Positions 1 through 8,204 are shown, counted from the first letter of the stretch. The stretch is DNA of 64,000 bases from Flavobacteriales bacterium (GCA_002722245.1 PBLA01000029.1:1-64000); one strand, 5' to 3'. Numbers and translations are program-made. Notes: generated by a model not told the origin, from the sequence alone.

Positions 1-91
1 CAAATCGCAATTTTAAATTTTTTGTATAGCCGGCATAGTTTTTACCATCTTTTAAGCTTTTCAGTATGTATACAAAGTAAAACTCATCCAT
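1..91 (-). CDS. GIY-YIG endonuclease-domain protein, N-terminal part (runs off the window)
   Basis: Reading leftwards from an ATG at 91, thirty codons stay open to the window edge and give MDEFYFVYILKSLKDGKN followed by YAGYTKNLKLRF. That is the start of a small stand-alone GIY-YIG (UvrC/URI-like) protein: the VYIL strand replaces GIY, and YAGYT replaces YIG. Family members are about 80-100 residues, so roughly two thirds of the gene lies outside the window. Stand-alone GIY-YIG proteins are common in Bacteroidota and their in vivo role is mostly unknown; they are candidate structure-specific nucleases. It lies 28 bp downstream of the stop of the FISUMP-like gene on the same strand. The family call rests on about 30 residues. 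Confidence 0.75.
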   Translation of the reverse strand, partial: MDEFYFVYILKSLKDGKNYAGYTKNLKLRF

Positions 92-119
92 AATAAAAAT
101 TTAAAATTATTCCATAGGG

Positions 120-1748
120 TCATTCCTTAAGGCAACGTACAGAGCAGCCGCGCGCGCGGTTGTAGGTGCGCATGTAGGCATCGCTATTCTTGAAGAACAG
201 GCTGAGCGCAACTGTACCGCTAACCGTACTACTCCAATAGTTACCGTTGGTACCTACACGGTAGAGCGAACCATTGTGGTTGATACGGGAGCCCGCCGAG
301 GGCAATTTTAACACAGAGGCAAAAGCACCGGCGCGATTGTTTTGTGCACTTCCTGTACCCCAATAACCCGGACCGCCATTATTACGTTCTGCTTCCCATT
401 CAGCCTCTGTAGGAATACGCCAACCGCTTGGGCAAGGGTTGTTGGTAGCGCTTTCTCCATTCCATAGGTTATCATCTTGGGTACTTCTCCAATCATGGGA
501 GCTACCTTCGGTAATGAAATTTCCATGGCCAGGTGAGTCCGCATTAGTGGAGGTTGTACTTGAAGATCTGTCTTGATGCCCGTCATCTGCTCGTCCCCAT
601 TGGAACAAATCACCGTAGGAATTAGCATCGTCAAAAGAAGTTGCTACTTGTGAAGCTCCTAAGTTACGATCCATCCAACACTCCCCTGTAGTGGATGAAA
701 CTGTTCCATAGGTAACACTCCCGCCATTATAAGTCCACGTTACTGTTGATGTTCCACAGGTGAATGCACTGTTCACCGTTCTATTCAATGTACAAGTTTG
801 CCCACCTATGTCTATAGCGAAACTTGCTGTACCATTACCGGAGGGTGTTCCGCTGATATTATAGGTAACACTTCCCGCACCGGAGGCAAAATCCCCCGCC
901 GAGAGGGTTGCCGTTAAGCCTGTAACACCCGTTGAGGTTACTGTTTGTCCGTTGTGGTCACCATTATTACCTCCTGTGTAAGGGATTTTACTGCTTACGC
1001 TACTGGCAGCTACACTCTCAGTAAGTGTACCATAATCGGTTGCTGAACCACAGGTTAACCCTGTAATTGTCCCCGAGTTTTTATTCGCTTCCTCAATAAT
1101 GTGCCAATTTGTTCCATCACTTATGATTTGAACAACATGGGTGTAGGAATCTAGGGCGTATGTGGTTGAGCCTTCAACGGTTTCACTTGCGTTTCCATCG
1201 ATGGTGATATCATCTCCATCGGTATCGATGTTTTTAATGTAGTAAACTCTACCAGTGTTGCTTGCTGCTGCAGGAAGGGTAACGGTATAAGGCCCTGTGT
1301 TACATAATACAACATTGTAAGTGTTATCCAATGTTGTTGCTGAAGTAATGGTATTTACTTTATAGCCCATACTGGATTGGATATCTAATCCACTTGCTGG
1401 TGAAGTGGTTCCAATACCTACATCTCCATCGTTTTGAATGGTTACCCTATCGGTTCCATTGTTGGATATTCTTAAATCGGTTGAACCTGATGCTGGTATT
1501 AATACATCCCACTTGGCGGTTGCTCCTGTACCCGAGTTATAAATTTCAACTCCAGTAACATCGTTGGCACCGTTTTGTTCGTTTTCAATCCTTACTACAG
1601 AGGAATCTTTACCAGAGCCACTGTGGTTGTTAATATGTAAAAGTGCATCGCTATCAGGCGTGCTACCATCGGTGTTTATTCCCACATTTTGGGCTTGTGT
1701 GTAATAAAAGCTTGATGTTATGATTATGGAGAGTACTATTTTTTTCAT
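120..1748 (-). CDS. Secreted FISUMP-domain surface protein with tail-fibre-like N-terminal half
   Basis: A 542-residue protein with a signal peptide (residues 1-20, cleavage after TQAQ). Residues about 21-225 are Gly/Thr/Asp-rich beta repeats (NVGINTDGS, VGIGTTSPASG, TLPAAA) of the kind seen in fibre-like adhesins of Bacteroidota. Residues about 225-330 look like further beta-sandwich repeats. From about 335 to the end there is a 'Fibrobacter succinogenes major paralogous domain' (FISUMP): CWMDRNLGASQVA, LFQWGR, NPCPSGWRIPTEAEWE and a C-terminal YWSSTVSG segment. FISUMP domains are C-type-lectin-like folds on secreted proteins, and ligands are usually unknown. No T9SS C-terminal domain is evident. 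Its N-terminal ~205 residues are paralogous to the gene just upstream (1754-2425), five bases away, so the two probably share a transcript. Confidence 0.8.
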   Translation of the reverse strand: MKKIVLSIIITSSFYYTQAQNVGINTDGSTPDSDALLHINNHSGSGKDSSVVRIENEQNGANDVTGVEIYNSGTGATAKWDVLIPASGSTDLRISNNGTDRVTIQNDGDVGIGTTSPASGLDIQSSMGYKVNTITSATTLDNTYNVVLCNTGPYTVTLPAAASNTGRVYYIKNIDTDGDDITIDGNASETVEGSTTYALDSYTHVVQIISDGTNWHIIEEANKNSGTITGLTCGSATDYGTLTESVAASSVSSKIPYTGGNNGDHNGQTVTSTGVTGLTATLSAGDFASGAGSVTYNISGTPSGNGTASFAIDIGGQTCTLNRTVNSAFTCGTSTVTWTYNGGSVTYGTVSSTTGECWMDRNLGASQVATSFDDANSYGDLFQWGRADDGHQDRSSSTTSTNADSPGHGNFITEGSSHDWRSTQDDNLWNGESATNNPCPSGWRIPTEAEWEAERNNGGPGYWGTGSAQNNRAGAFASVLKLPSAGSRINHNGSLYRVGTNGNYWSSTVSGTVALSLFFKNSDAYMRTYNRARGCSVRCLKE

Positions 1749-1753
1749 CCTAA

Positions 1754-2425
1754 TTAATTTGAATTAGATATTATGTGCCAATTTGAACCGTCGGAAATAA
1801 TGGTTATTTGTTGATTGTAATCTTCTAATGCGTAAGTGGTTGCACCGTTTATGGTTTCGCTTCCGTTACCATCAATTGTTATGTCATCGCCATCGGTATC
1901 GATGTTTTTTATTTTATAAACTCTTCCTGTACAACCTGAAGCGGCTGGTAGGGTAACAGTGTATGCGCCAGTGTTGCAAAAAACTACGAGGTGTGTATTA
2001 TCCAATGTAGTTGCCGATGTGATTGTTGTTAGGGAAAGTCCCATACTTGTTTGTACATCAAATCCGCTTGCTGGCGAGGTTGTTCCTACACCTACATCGC
2101 CATCATTTTGAATGGTTACATGATCGGAACCGTTATTATTAATGCGTAAATCTGTACTTCCCGAGGCTGGTATGTACATATTCCATGTTGCAGTGGCTCC
2201 TGTTGCGGAGTTGGATATTTGAAGTCCTGTTACGTCGTTAGCGCCGTTTTGCTCATTTTCTATCCTAACAATAGACGAATCGGAACTAGACGCACTGTGG
2301 TTATTAACGTGTACTAGCGCATCCCCATCGGGATTGCTCCCATCGGTGTTAAAGCCTATTCCTTGTCCGTAGCTGAGTGGGCTTATGGCTAGAAACAGTA
2401 TGTATATAATTTTTTTGAGTTGCAT
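1754..2425 (-). CDS. Secreted tail-fibre-like protein, short paralogue of the FISUMP protein N-terminus
   Basis: The start is set at the ATG at 2425 (MQLKKIIYILFLAISPLSYG), which gives a clean signal peptide. An ATG three codons upstream would overlap the stop of the neighbouring gene. The mature ~200 residues match the N-terminal half of the 120-1748 protein nearly block by block (SDSSIVRIENEQNGANDVTG, PASGSTDLRINNNG, ITSATTLDN, KNIDTDGDDITIDGNGSET, ISDGSNWHII) and stop where that protein continues into its FISUMP half. This indicates a local duplication with loss, or gain, of the C-terminal module. No sorting domain, membrane anchor or catalytic motif is visible. It lies between two other secreted-protein genes on the same strand with almost no spacing and is probably co-transcribed. 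Function unknown. Confidence 0.75.
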   Translation of the reverse strand: MQLKKIIYILFLAISPLSYGQGIGFNTDGSNPDGDALVHVNNHSASSSDSSIVRIENEQNGANDVTGLQISNSATGATATWNMYIPASGSTDLRINNNGSDHVTIQNDGDVGVGTTSPASGFDVQTSMGLSLTTITSATTLDNTHLVVFCNTGAYTVTLPAASGCTGRVYKIKNIDTDGDDITIDGNGSETINGATTYALEDYNQQITIISDGSNWHIISNSN

Positions 2426-2426
2426 A

Positions 2427-3629
2427 TTAATCAATTAGTATAACATCGTAATCATAAAACTTACCATTACTCATGCTTGCCGAAACAAAGTATTTACCGC
2501 CTTCTCCTTGGATGACGTTGTTAATTACATTGGCCCCTTGTTGGATGGTTAAAACATCGTTAACAATGAGTTTCCCAAGGGCATCGTAAATTTTTAGGCT
2601 TAGTGTACCGCCTTCGGTGGAGTTGATGAGGATGTTTACCTCTCCATCCGAAGGGTTAGGGTAAAGGCTTGTTATTCCCAGACCTCCACCGCAACTGCAA
2701 GTTTTAATATCAGAGTGGGCAGATGTTCCATCGAAATCTACTTGTTTTAAGCGGTAGTAATCCACCTCTTGATTGCTGTTGACTTTTACGGGTTGCTCGT
2801 AGTTAATTACCGTGGTGGAATTTCCTGCACCTTGCACGCTGTCAATAGTGCTCCATGAGGTACCATCGGTGGAGTGTTGGATTTCGAAATGGGAGTTGTT
2901 TATTTCGGCGGCTGTTGTCCATTTTATTACTGTTTGGTTATCAATGCATTTTGGCTCAAAAGAGATGAGCTCTACAGGTAATGGCGTAACGCTGCTCACC
3001 AATGCCCATGAACGGAAAAAGTTGGCTTTGGCTACTGTAACTGCTGATAGGGTGTTGGAAGTTGTGTTAAGCGTTCCCGATAGGGTTACATCATGCCATT
3101 GTGAAGCGGTGGAGTTCCACCGTTGTGGGAAGATGTCTGCTTCACTTAGTGTATTATTTGTTGCTGTTACTTCATCATCATCATAAGTAAAAGAGAGGGT
3201 TACATCGGGTTTATCGGTGTATCCATTGGCATCCATAATCCAAAAGCGGTCAACAACATTAGCAGAGTTATCTGTAGCGCTTGAATTATCCATATTGGTT
3301 ACATCCGATGGTTTATAATCGGATACTTTATAATTATCCGTTCCATTATTATCGGTATAACTTGAAAACTTGATGTTTCCGCTACCGGTTCCTGCTCCTG
3401 TAATGTTTACACTGGAAGGAATTTTAGATTCGGAAGCGTTGGTAGCCGTAGTGGCTGTTGTAAATGGAAGGGTGTAGGTTCCTGTATTTGTCCCTATGTT
3501 CCACTTTACTTGATTTTTTTCGTGTTTGGTGATGATGTTTCCGCCTGTGCCCGAGGTGGCTAGTGCGTTGGAATTTCCGTTTGCCAAAACCACAAAAACC
3601 TCATCGGTAGTTGCGGCTGTATTTAACAC
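2427..3629 (-). CDS. T9SS-sorted surface protein; real start lies upstream and is out of frame
   Basis: The longest conventional reading starts at a GTG (3629) and gives 400 residues with no signal peptide. The same frame, however, continues upstream with a clear signal peptide (SSKFFLTLFLCFFLQFSGYS, encoded at 3725-3666) that has no ATG, GTG or TTG before an in-frame stop at 3774-3776. A conserved ATG leader at 3798-3721 lies in another frame, across an (AT)11 tract. The body is low-complexity beta, with the usual Bacteroidota segment 'PLPVELISFEPKCIDNQTVI' near residue 215 and a fibronectin-like stretch. The C-terminal ~80 residues (SLYPNPSDGEVNIL to YDYDVILID) form a type A T9SS sorting domain. 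It heads the minus-strand group 3629-120. As assembled, the secreted form would not be made. Ligand unknown. Confidence 0.7.
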   Translation of the reverse strand: MLNTAATTDEVFVVLANGNSNALATSGTGGNIITKHEKNQVKWNIGTNTGTYTLPFTTATTATNASESKIPSSVNITGAGTGSGNIKFSSYTDNNGTDNYKVSDYKPSDVTNMDNSSATDNSANVVDRFWIMDANGYTDKPDVTLSFTYDDDEVTATNNTLSEADIFPQRWNSTASQWHDVTLSGTLNTTSNTLSAVTVAKANFFRSWALVSSVTPLPVELISFEPKCIDNQTVIKWTTAAEINNSHFEIQHSTDGTSWSTIDSVQGAGNSTTVINYEQPVKVNSNQEVDYYRLKQVDFDGTSAHSDIKTCSCGGGLGITSLYPNPSDGEVNILINSTEGGTLSLKIYDALGKLIVNDVLTIQQGANVINNVIQGEGGKYFVSASMSNGKFYDYDVILID

Positions 3630-3720
3630 TAGGTAGGCATCATCTTTAATGACAACACGAGATTGTGAATAGCCCGAAAACTGAAGAAAAAAACAAAGAA
3701 ATAAAGTAAGGAAAAACTTG

Positions 3721-3798
3721 CTAGAGTGCGATTTTAATATATATATATATATATATATGGCTTTTAAGGGCTGTTATTGGTGAATGTTTTGTTAACAT
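3721..3798 (-). other. Conserved ATG leader ORF of copy A, out of frame with the signal peptide
   Basis: The ATG at 3798 opens MLTKHSPITALKSH followed by an IYIYIYI run encoded by the (AT)11 tract, then terminates at TAG (3721-3723). The second copy at 8677 encodes MLTKHSAITALKSY-IYI. Of the differences between the first 14 codons, some are synonymous (TTA/TTG, TCA/TCT), as expected for translated DNA. Adding one AT unit, or removing two, joins this leader in frame to the signal peptide of the T9SS gene. It may be the true start of that gene in an OFF phase, or a leader peptide. Confidence 0.6.
3737..3758. repeat. (AT)11 dinucleotide tract, candidate phase-variation switch
   Basis: Twenty-two bases of perfect alternating AT lie between the conserved leader codons and the signal-peptide codons of the 2427-3629 gene. 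Tracts with a unit count divisible by three would make the leader and body one reading frame; 11 does not. Confidence 0.9.
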
Positions 3799-4213
3799 TT
3801 TTATCTAATTATTTCTCAAAAAAGCAATTACGCAGTAAAGGTATCGTGTTTCATTTTACCATCAAAAAATTATCAAAACTATTTTTTAACACTATAACCT
3901 GCACAATTTAAAGTTTATTGTTGGACTTTTTAATACAAAAAAGTGGGTTGAAACGATTTTTTAAACAAGATTAAAAATATTTAATATCGTTGTAATTCAG
4001 TAGCTTAATACTGCTTGTAGATGATTTTTAAATTTTGATTTGGGTGGTGTTTTGGTTTTTCTGCTATTTATTATGGAATAACAGAAGTAAAATTGATTTA
4101 TTACCACTTTACTTTTAACACATCAACACTTTATAGTGATGTAAAATGTGTTTAAATACAAATATTCATATGAATAAATGTAGTTAAGTCAGTTTTTTAG
4201 TATATTTAGACTT

Positions 4214-5488
4214 ATGGAGAGACTTGCTAAATCGGTTTTGATTGATTGGAAAAATAAACCAACCCGAAAACCTTTAATTATAAAAGGTGCTCGTCAGGTT
4301 GGTAAGACATGGCTGATGAAAACCTTTGCCGAAGAAGAGTTTGACGATTATGTGTACATCAATTTCGAGCGAGATGTTCAGCTACAAACTATATTCACTC
4401 AAGATTATGATTTAAAAAGAATATTACTCGCTTTGGAAATTCAAAGTGGAAAGGAGATAACCCCAAAGAAAACACTTGTGATTTTAGACGAAATTCAAGA
4501 AGCCAAAGGAGGTTTAACATCGCTTAAATATTTTAATGAAGAATTGCCCAATTTGCATATAGTTGCTGCTGGTTCATTATTAGGATTAAGTATCCATGAA
4601 AAACAATCCTTCCCGGTTGGTAAAGTGGAATTTTTAAATTTAAACCCATTTAGTTTCGAAGAGTTTTTATTGGCTAAAAACCATCAAAAACTAATTCAGC
4701 TGATTAAAGGCCGAGAATGGGAGCTGATTAAAACATTTAAATCGAAATATATTTCACTTTTAAAACAGTATTATTTCGTGGGAGGAATGCCCGAAGCTGT
4801 AGACGCATTTATTCAAAACGAAAATTTTAAGGAGGTTAGAGAGATTCAAAACAACATCCTAAATGCTTATGAATTGGATTTTTCAAAATATGCATCTCCA
4901 AATGTAGTTCCTAAAATTAAAATGATTTGGAATAGCATTTTACCTCAGCTTTCAAAAGAAAACAAAAAATACATTTACGGATTACTTAAACAGGGAGCAA
5001 GAGCAAAGGAATATGAAGATGCTTTGTTGTGGTTAGAAAATTACGGACTAATTAAGAGGGTTTCGAGAATTACTAAACCGCATTTCCCTTTAAAATCCTA
5101 TACCGATTCCAAAGCGTTTAAACTTTATATTCATGATGTTGGACTATTAAATGCAATGGGGAATGTGGACGAAAAGATACTTTTAGAGCCTTCCAAAATG
5201 TTTAGCGAGTTTAAAGGCTCTTTAACCGAGCAATTTGTATTGCAGGAATTAACAGCAAAAGGTGTTACAGGATATTATTGGTCTGAAAATACAGCGGAAC
5301 TAGATTTTGTAATTGAAAAGGAAAATTCCATTGTTGGGATGGAAGTAAAAGCCGAGGAAAACTTAAAAGCTAAATCTTTAAAAGTTTTTAACGCTAAATA
5401 CTCCGATACTAGCTGCATCAGATTTTCCTTGAGCGACTATCGTAAAGAGGATTGGTTAGTTAATATTCCTCTGTATGCCATAAGTTAA
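4214..5488 (+). CDS. AAA-family ATPase with C-terminal DUF4143 (PD-(D/E)xK-like) domain, copy A
   Basis: A 424-residue cytoplasmic protein. The N-terminal AAA_14-type ATPase has a Walker A GARQVGKT (residues 25-32), a Walker B LVILDEIQ (D92/E93) and a sensor-like AAGSLLG segment near 119-125. The middle is helical, with a winged-helix-like stretch around 255-300. The C-terminal DUF4143 domain keeps AELDF (D364) and, twelve residues on, MEVKA (E377, K379), the D...ExK pattern of the PD-(D/E)xK superfamily. The family is abundant and poorly understood in Bacteroidota and archaea; many genomes carry many divergent copies. The gene is divergent from the T9SS gene across the duplicated leader block. 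The copy at 9025 belongs to a clearly different subgroup although both flanks are homologous. No toxin, antitoxin or transposase partner is visible. Role unknown. Confidence 0.85.
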   Translation: MERLAKSVLIDWKNKPTRKPLIIKGARQVGKTWLMKTFAEEEFDDYVYINFERDVQLQTIFTQDYDLKRILLALEIQSGKEITPKKTLVILDEIQEAKGGLTSLKYFNEELPNLHIVAAGSLLGLSIHEKQSFPVGKVEFLNLNPFSFEEFLLAKNHQKLIQLIKGREWELIKTFKSKYISLLKQYYFVGGMPEAVDAFIQNENFKEVREIQNNILNAYELDFSKYASPNVVPKIKMIWNSILPQLSKENKKYIYGLLKQGARAKEYEDALLWLENYGLIKRVSRITKPHFPLKSYTDSKAFKLYIHDVGLLNAMGNVDEKILLEPSKMFSEFKGSLTEQFVLQELTAKGVTGYYWSENTAELDFVIEKENSIVGMEVKAEENLKAKSLKVFNAKYSDTSCIRFSLSDYRKEDWLVNIPLYAIS

Positions 5489-5515
5489 GAGAGCATTTGT
5501 TTAAGGTATAATTTT

Positions 5516-5582
5516 TTGTGTCACATTTGTGTTAAGGAAAAATAGAGCTCTGTGGGATAAGGATAGTTAGATATTGTATTGG
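5516..5582. repeat. Conserved 3' flank of ATPase module, copy A
   Basis: Just after the ATPase stop lies TTGTGTCACATTTGTGTTAA (5516-5535), an 8-bp direct repeat TTGTGTYA with an 11-bp period. TTGTATTGG follows at 5574-5582. Copy B has the same pair of blocks at 10269-10288 and 10326-10334, with starts 58 and 57 bases apart respectively. The 11-bp period is one helical turn, so a dimeric DNA-binding protein could bind it; this is inference. Confidence 0.55.
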
Positions 5583-5622
5583 CAAATAGATTCAATAAAA
5601 ATAGCCAGCTTTTTATCTCACA

Positions 5623-7092
5623 TTACTCCATCAACACAACATCGTAATCATAGTACTTACCATCGCTGGTAACTACCGATACGAAGTACTTACCGTTGGC
5701 ACCGTTGATGAAGCTGCCTATTTGATTGTTCCCTTCGTTAATTTGGAACTGCTCCGATTTTATAATCTTTCCTACAGCATCGTGAACTGTAAAAGTTATT
5801 GTTCCTGTTTCTGATGATTTAACAACAATGTTTACTTCTCCTTCTGATGGATTGGGGAAAAGCGAGATGATTTCAACCCCTTCAAAGTTTACTATTTCGA
5901 TGTTGGAGTAGCTTGTAGTCCCATCGTAATCCACTTGCTTTAATCGGTAGTACGATGTTCCCGAATAAGGTTGGTAATCCATTAAGCTATAGTTCTGCAT
6001 CTCTGTTGAGTTTCCGTCTCCGTGCGAGTCAACCGAATCGATTGGAGAAAAGTTAACCCCATCCTTAGAGCGTAGTACTACAAAGTAATCGTTATTAATC
6101 TCAGTAGCTGTTACCCAGCGAACATCTACCGCTTCGTTATTCTTTGGTTCGGCGGTGAACTCTATTAATTCAACTGGTAGTGAATTATCACATGGATTAG
6201 TCCCTAATGTGTAAGTATTAAAAGTAGACATTGCACTTCCCGATGGAATTGTTCCAGACCCTGCAGCACCAGACGCCGTTCCGCCACCATCTTGCCAGTT
6301 GGAACCATCCCAGTAAGCCACAAGCAAATCTGGCAAGTCAGACACAGTGCTTTCGCCATCCCATTCCAAGGTAACCGTTCCATCCTGAGAACCTGAAGTT
6401 CTTGTTAAATCCCAATACTCCACATTACTTACCTTACATATCCCAGCACCTAAACTACTACGGTTACTTGGCTGAGTGTAATTGTACTTAGCTTTCATGG
6501 TAGTAGCTCCTGTTCCACTAGGGGTATAAGCAAGAGAGTTGTAGGACGAACCATGACCAATTGGAAAGGTAAAAGCTGTAGTTGAGTTAAAGTTTTTAGC
6601 AACAGGACCATTTACGTGGCTCGCATCTGCAGCGCCAGCAGCACTTGCGCCTGTTTCAAAAGTTAACAATTCAGTATCCGTTGTGGTAAAGTCTCCAGTT
6701 GTAAACTGTACTTCATTATTAACCGTGGCCGAACGGGTAAATACTCCGCCTGCGGCGTTGTTAATTTCTAAGTTGTACAAATCGTCACCTCCAAAATCTA
6801 AGTTCTGACTCGTGCTTCCTGTAAGTTCTAATAAACCAGTTCCAGATGTTAAAGTCGCAGAAGTTCCATTGGTGAAATGCCCATCAAACTCTAAATTCGG
6901 TTCACCAGCCGATTCAAAAACTAGCGTGGAAGTATTCATATTCGCTACGTCACCATCCGAATGGACAACCAATCCGTTGTCTATTTGTAGCGTTAAACTC
7001 CCATTGTTATTAAAAGCTAACTGAGCCTTAAGTGTTGTTCCTCCTATTAGAAACAATGCTAACAATGCTTTAACCGATTGATGTAAGTTCAT
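5623..7092 (-). CDS. T9SS-sorted secreted protein, hypothetical
   Basis: A 489-residue protein with a signal peptide (MNLHQSVKALLALFLIGG, cleavage after LKAQ near residue 24). The body is Thr/Ser/Gly/Asn-rich beta structure, with an FTFPIGHG motif near residue 170. This arrangement is typical of large surface proteins of gliding Bacteroidota whose ligands are unknown. The usual linker NSLPVELIEFTAEPKNNEAV (about residue 305) leads into a fibronectin-III-like segment. A type A T9SS sorting domain closes the protein (SLFPNPSEGEVNIVVKS to YDYDVVLME). Its last 180 residues resemble those of the 2427-3629 protein, showing a shared C-terminal module. It is convergent with the ATPase gene and about 50 bp downstream of the S74 protein gene on the same strand. 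No enzyme motif was found. Confidence 0.75.
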   Translation of the reverse strand: MNLHQSVKALLALFLIGGTTLKAQLAFNNNGSLTLQIDNGLVVHSDGDVANMNTSTLVFESAGEPNLEFDGHFTNGTSATLTSGTGLLELTGSTSQNLDFGGDDLYNLEINNAAGGVFTRSATVNNEVQFTTGDFTTTDTELLTFETGASAAGAADASHVNGPVAKNFNSTTAFTFPIGHGSSYNSLAYTPSGTGATTMKAKYNYTQPSNRSSLGAGICKVSNVEYWDLTRTSGSQDGTVTLEWDGESTVSDLPDLLVAYWDGSNWQDGGGTASGAAGSGTIPSGSAMSTFNTYTLGTNPCDNSLPVELIEFTAEPKNNEAVDVRWVTATEINNDYFVVLRSKDGVNFSPIDSVDSHGDGNSTEMQNYSLMDYQPYSGTSYYRLKQVDYDGTTSYSNIEIVNFEGVEIISLFPNPSEGEVNIVVKSSETGTITFTVHDAVGKIIKSEQFQINEGNNQIGSFINGANGKYFVSVVTSDGKYYDYDVVLME

Positions 7093-7115
7093 TACTTAAA
7101 AATCTTGTTTTTATT

Positions 7116-7139
7116 GTCACCCTGAGCGGAGTCGAAGGG
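7116..7139. repeat. Dispersed intergenic repeat of the GTCACCCTGAGCGGAGTCGA type
   Basis: The sequence begins GTCACCCTGAGCGGAGTCGA and ends AGGG, immediately after the stop of the S74-domain gene. I recognise it as a sequence found in many intergenic copies in Bacteroidota and other bacterial genomes. The ends CCCT/AGGG can pair. Only one copy is in this window, so repetition here rests on prior knowledge. Confidence 0.55.
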
Positions 7140-8204
7140 CTATTTAACCGAAGCTGATTCCTGTTGTTGGATGAGTTGTAACAATTGTTGTACTTGGGCT
7201 TTTAAGGCTTCTATTTCTTCGGCGTTGTTTGATGCATCTGCTTTTACTTCTTCTACCTCTTTTTCCTGTGCAGCATTCTCCGCCTTTTGTGTTTCTATTT
7301 CCCTTTTCTGAGCTTCAATGATGGCTTGTTGTTCTTTGATTGCTTCAACCAATAATGCAGTTAAAGGTGCGTATTGCATGCTGTAGTATGATGTGTCGTT
7401 TTGAGGAGCATCTACCACTTCTGGAATGATTTGTTCTGCTTCTTGAGCAATAAATCCCATTTGTATGCCAGGTAAATGATGAGTGGTATCTTTCCATTCA
7501 TAATTTACACCTCTTAAGGCCATGACTTTGTTTAGAGAGTTAGGGATAGTGGTAATGTTCTTTTTTAAGCGTTCGTCAGAGTCATTAAACCAAGCAGTGG
7601 TACCCCCGGCGTCTCCATTTACAGAAAACGTCCGGCCAAAAGCCCCACCCGTGTAATTTCCATGAGCCACCCTTACTCTATTCCAGGGATCAATTGATAA
7701 ACCTGAAACACCATCGGTTCGAAAGTCCCAAGAGTTCAGTGTGTTAAACGTCCAAGGAGACGTTGTTCCAGCTGTAGTGGTGGAAGTTATCCACATTGGG
7801 CGTGATCCAGAAGAATTATGCAAATAAAATGCTGTTCCTGCATTTGTGACAGCTCTTCCATAAATGTTCCCTATAACAGTGAGATTGTAACTAGGGTTGC
7901 TTGTTCCAATACCAACTTCTCCTGTGGATTGAACGGTTACAGCTGTACTCGCATCGGGTGCTGTTGTTCCAATTTTGAATTTATCATCCGTATCATCAAT
8001 TCCTATTGAAAAAGTTGTGGTATTATTTAACTGAAAATTAATTTTCGGGTCACCGTCGGCAGCGGTGTTGTTAATATCCAAAGCAGCATCAGTTGCTTCA
8101 ATATCTAGTGGTACACTTGGGGTTGTTGTCCCAATTCCTACCTGTGCAAATGTTAACGTACTTGCTCCAAGTGCTAATGCGAATAAATAGTTTGACTTTT
8201 TCAT
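7140..8204 (-). CDS. Tail-fibre-like surface protein with C-terminal S74 intramolecular chaperone domain
   Basis: A 354-residue protein. The signal peptide is MKKSNYLFALALGASTLTFA (cleavage before QVGIGTT). Residues about 21-195 are short beta repeats (VGIGTTTPSVPLDI, VQSTGEVGIGTSNP, FSVNGDAGG) typical of trimeric fibre shafts. From about residue 205 the segment SDERLKKNITTIPNSLNKVM and the following MGFIAQEAEQIIPEVV mark a Peptidase_S74 / endosialidase-type intramolecular chaperone domain, which trimerises and auto-cleaves in phage tail spikes. It ends in a Glu/Lys/Gln-rich coiled coil (about 290-350). No phage genes are nearby; secreted S74 proteins are frequent on Bacteroidota cell surfaces. 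The stop abuts the dispersed repeat at 7116-7139. Exact adhesive target unknown. Confidence 0.85.
   Translation of the reverse strand: MKKSNYLFALALGASTLTFAQVGIGTTTPSVPLDIEATDAALDINNTAADGDPKINFQLNNTTTFSIGIDDTDDKFKIGTTAPDASTAVTVQSTGEVGIGTSNPSYNLTVIGNIYGRAVTNAGTAFYLHNSSGSRPMWITSTTTAGTTSPWTFNTLNSWDFRTDGVSGLSIDPWNRVRVAHGNYTGGAFGRTFSVNGDAGGTTAWFNDSDERLKKNITTIPNSLNKVMALRGVNYEWKDTTHHLPGIQMGFIAQEAEQIIPEVVDAPQNDTSYYSMQYAPLTALLVEAIKEQQAIIEAQKREIETQKAENAAQEKEVEEVKADASNNAEEIEALKAQVQQLLQLIQQQESASVK

Larger units (their letters stand above)
3670..4037. repeat. Leader/promoter module, copy A (paired with 8556-8920)
   Basis: This block recurs at 8556-8920 with the same order and nearly the same spacing. It contains the signal-peptide codons, the AT tract, the leader ATG, a run of about 80 near-identical bases (3887-3966 versus 8770-8849) and, exactly 55 bases further in both copies, the identical 17-mer ATGATTTTTAAATTTTG (4021-4037 versus 8904-8920). 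It lies between the minus-strand surface gene and the plus-strand ATPase and must contain promoters for one or both. Between it and the ATPase start there is an imperfect dyad at 4117-4152 (AACACAT ... ATGTGTT, with an inner CACT-TTAT-AGTG hairpin) that could be an operator. Confidence 0.85.

Noticed and set aside
4214-5488. Insertion sequence encoded by the DUF4143 ATPase genes
   Set aside because: No terminal inverted repeats or target-site duplications could be found around either gene; the conserved flanks are recorded as a finding instead.
7140-8204. Possible prophage because of the S74 tail-spike chaperone domain
   Set aside because: There is a Sec signal peptide and no capsid, portal, terminase, integrase or lysis gene nearby; such proteins are common on Bacteroidota surfaces.
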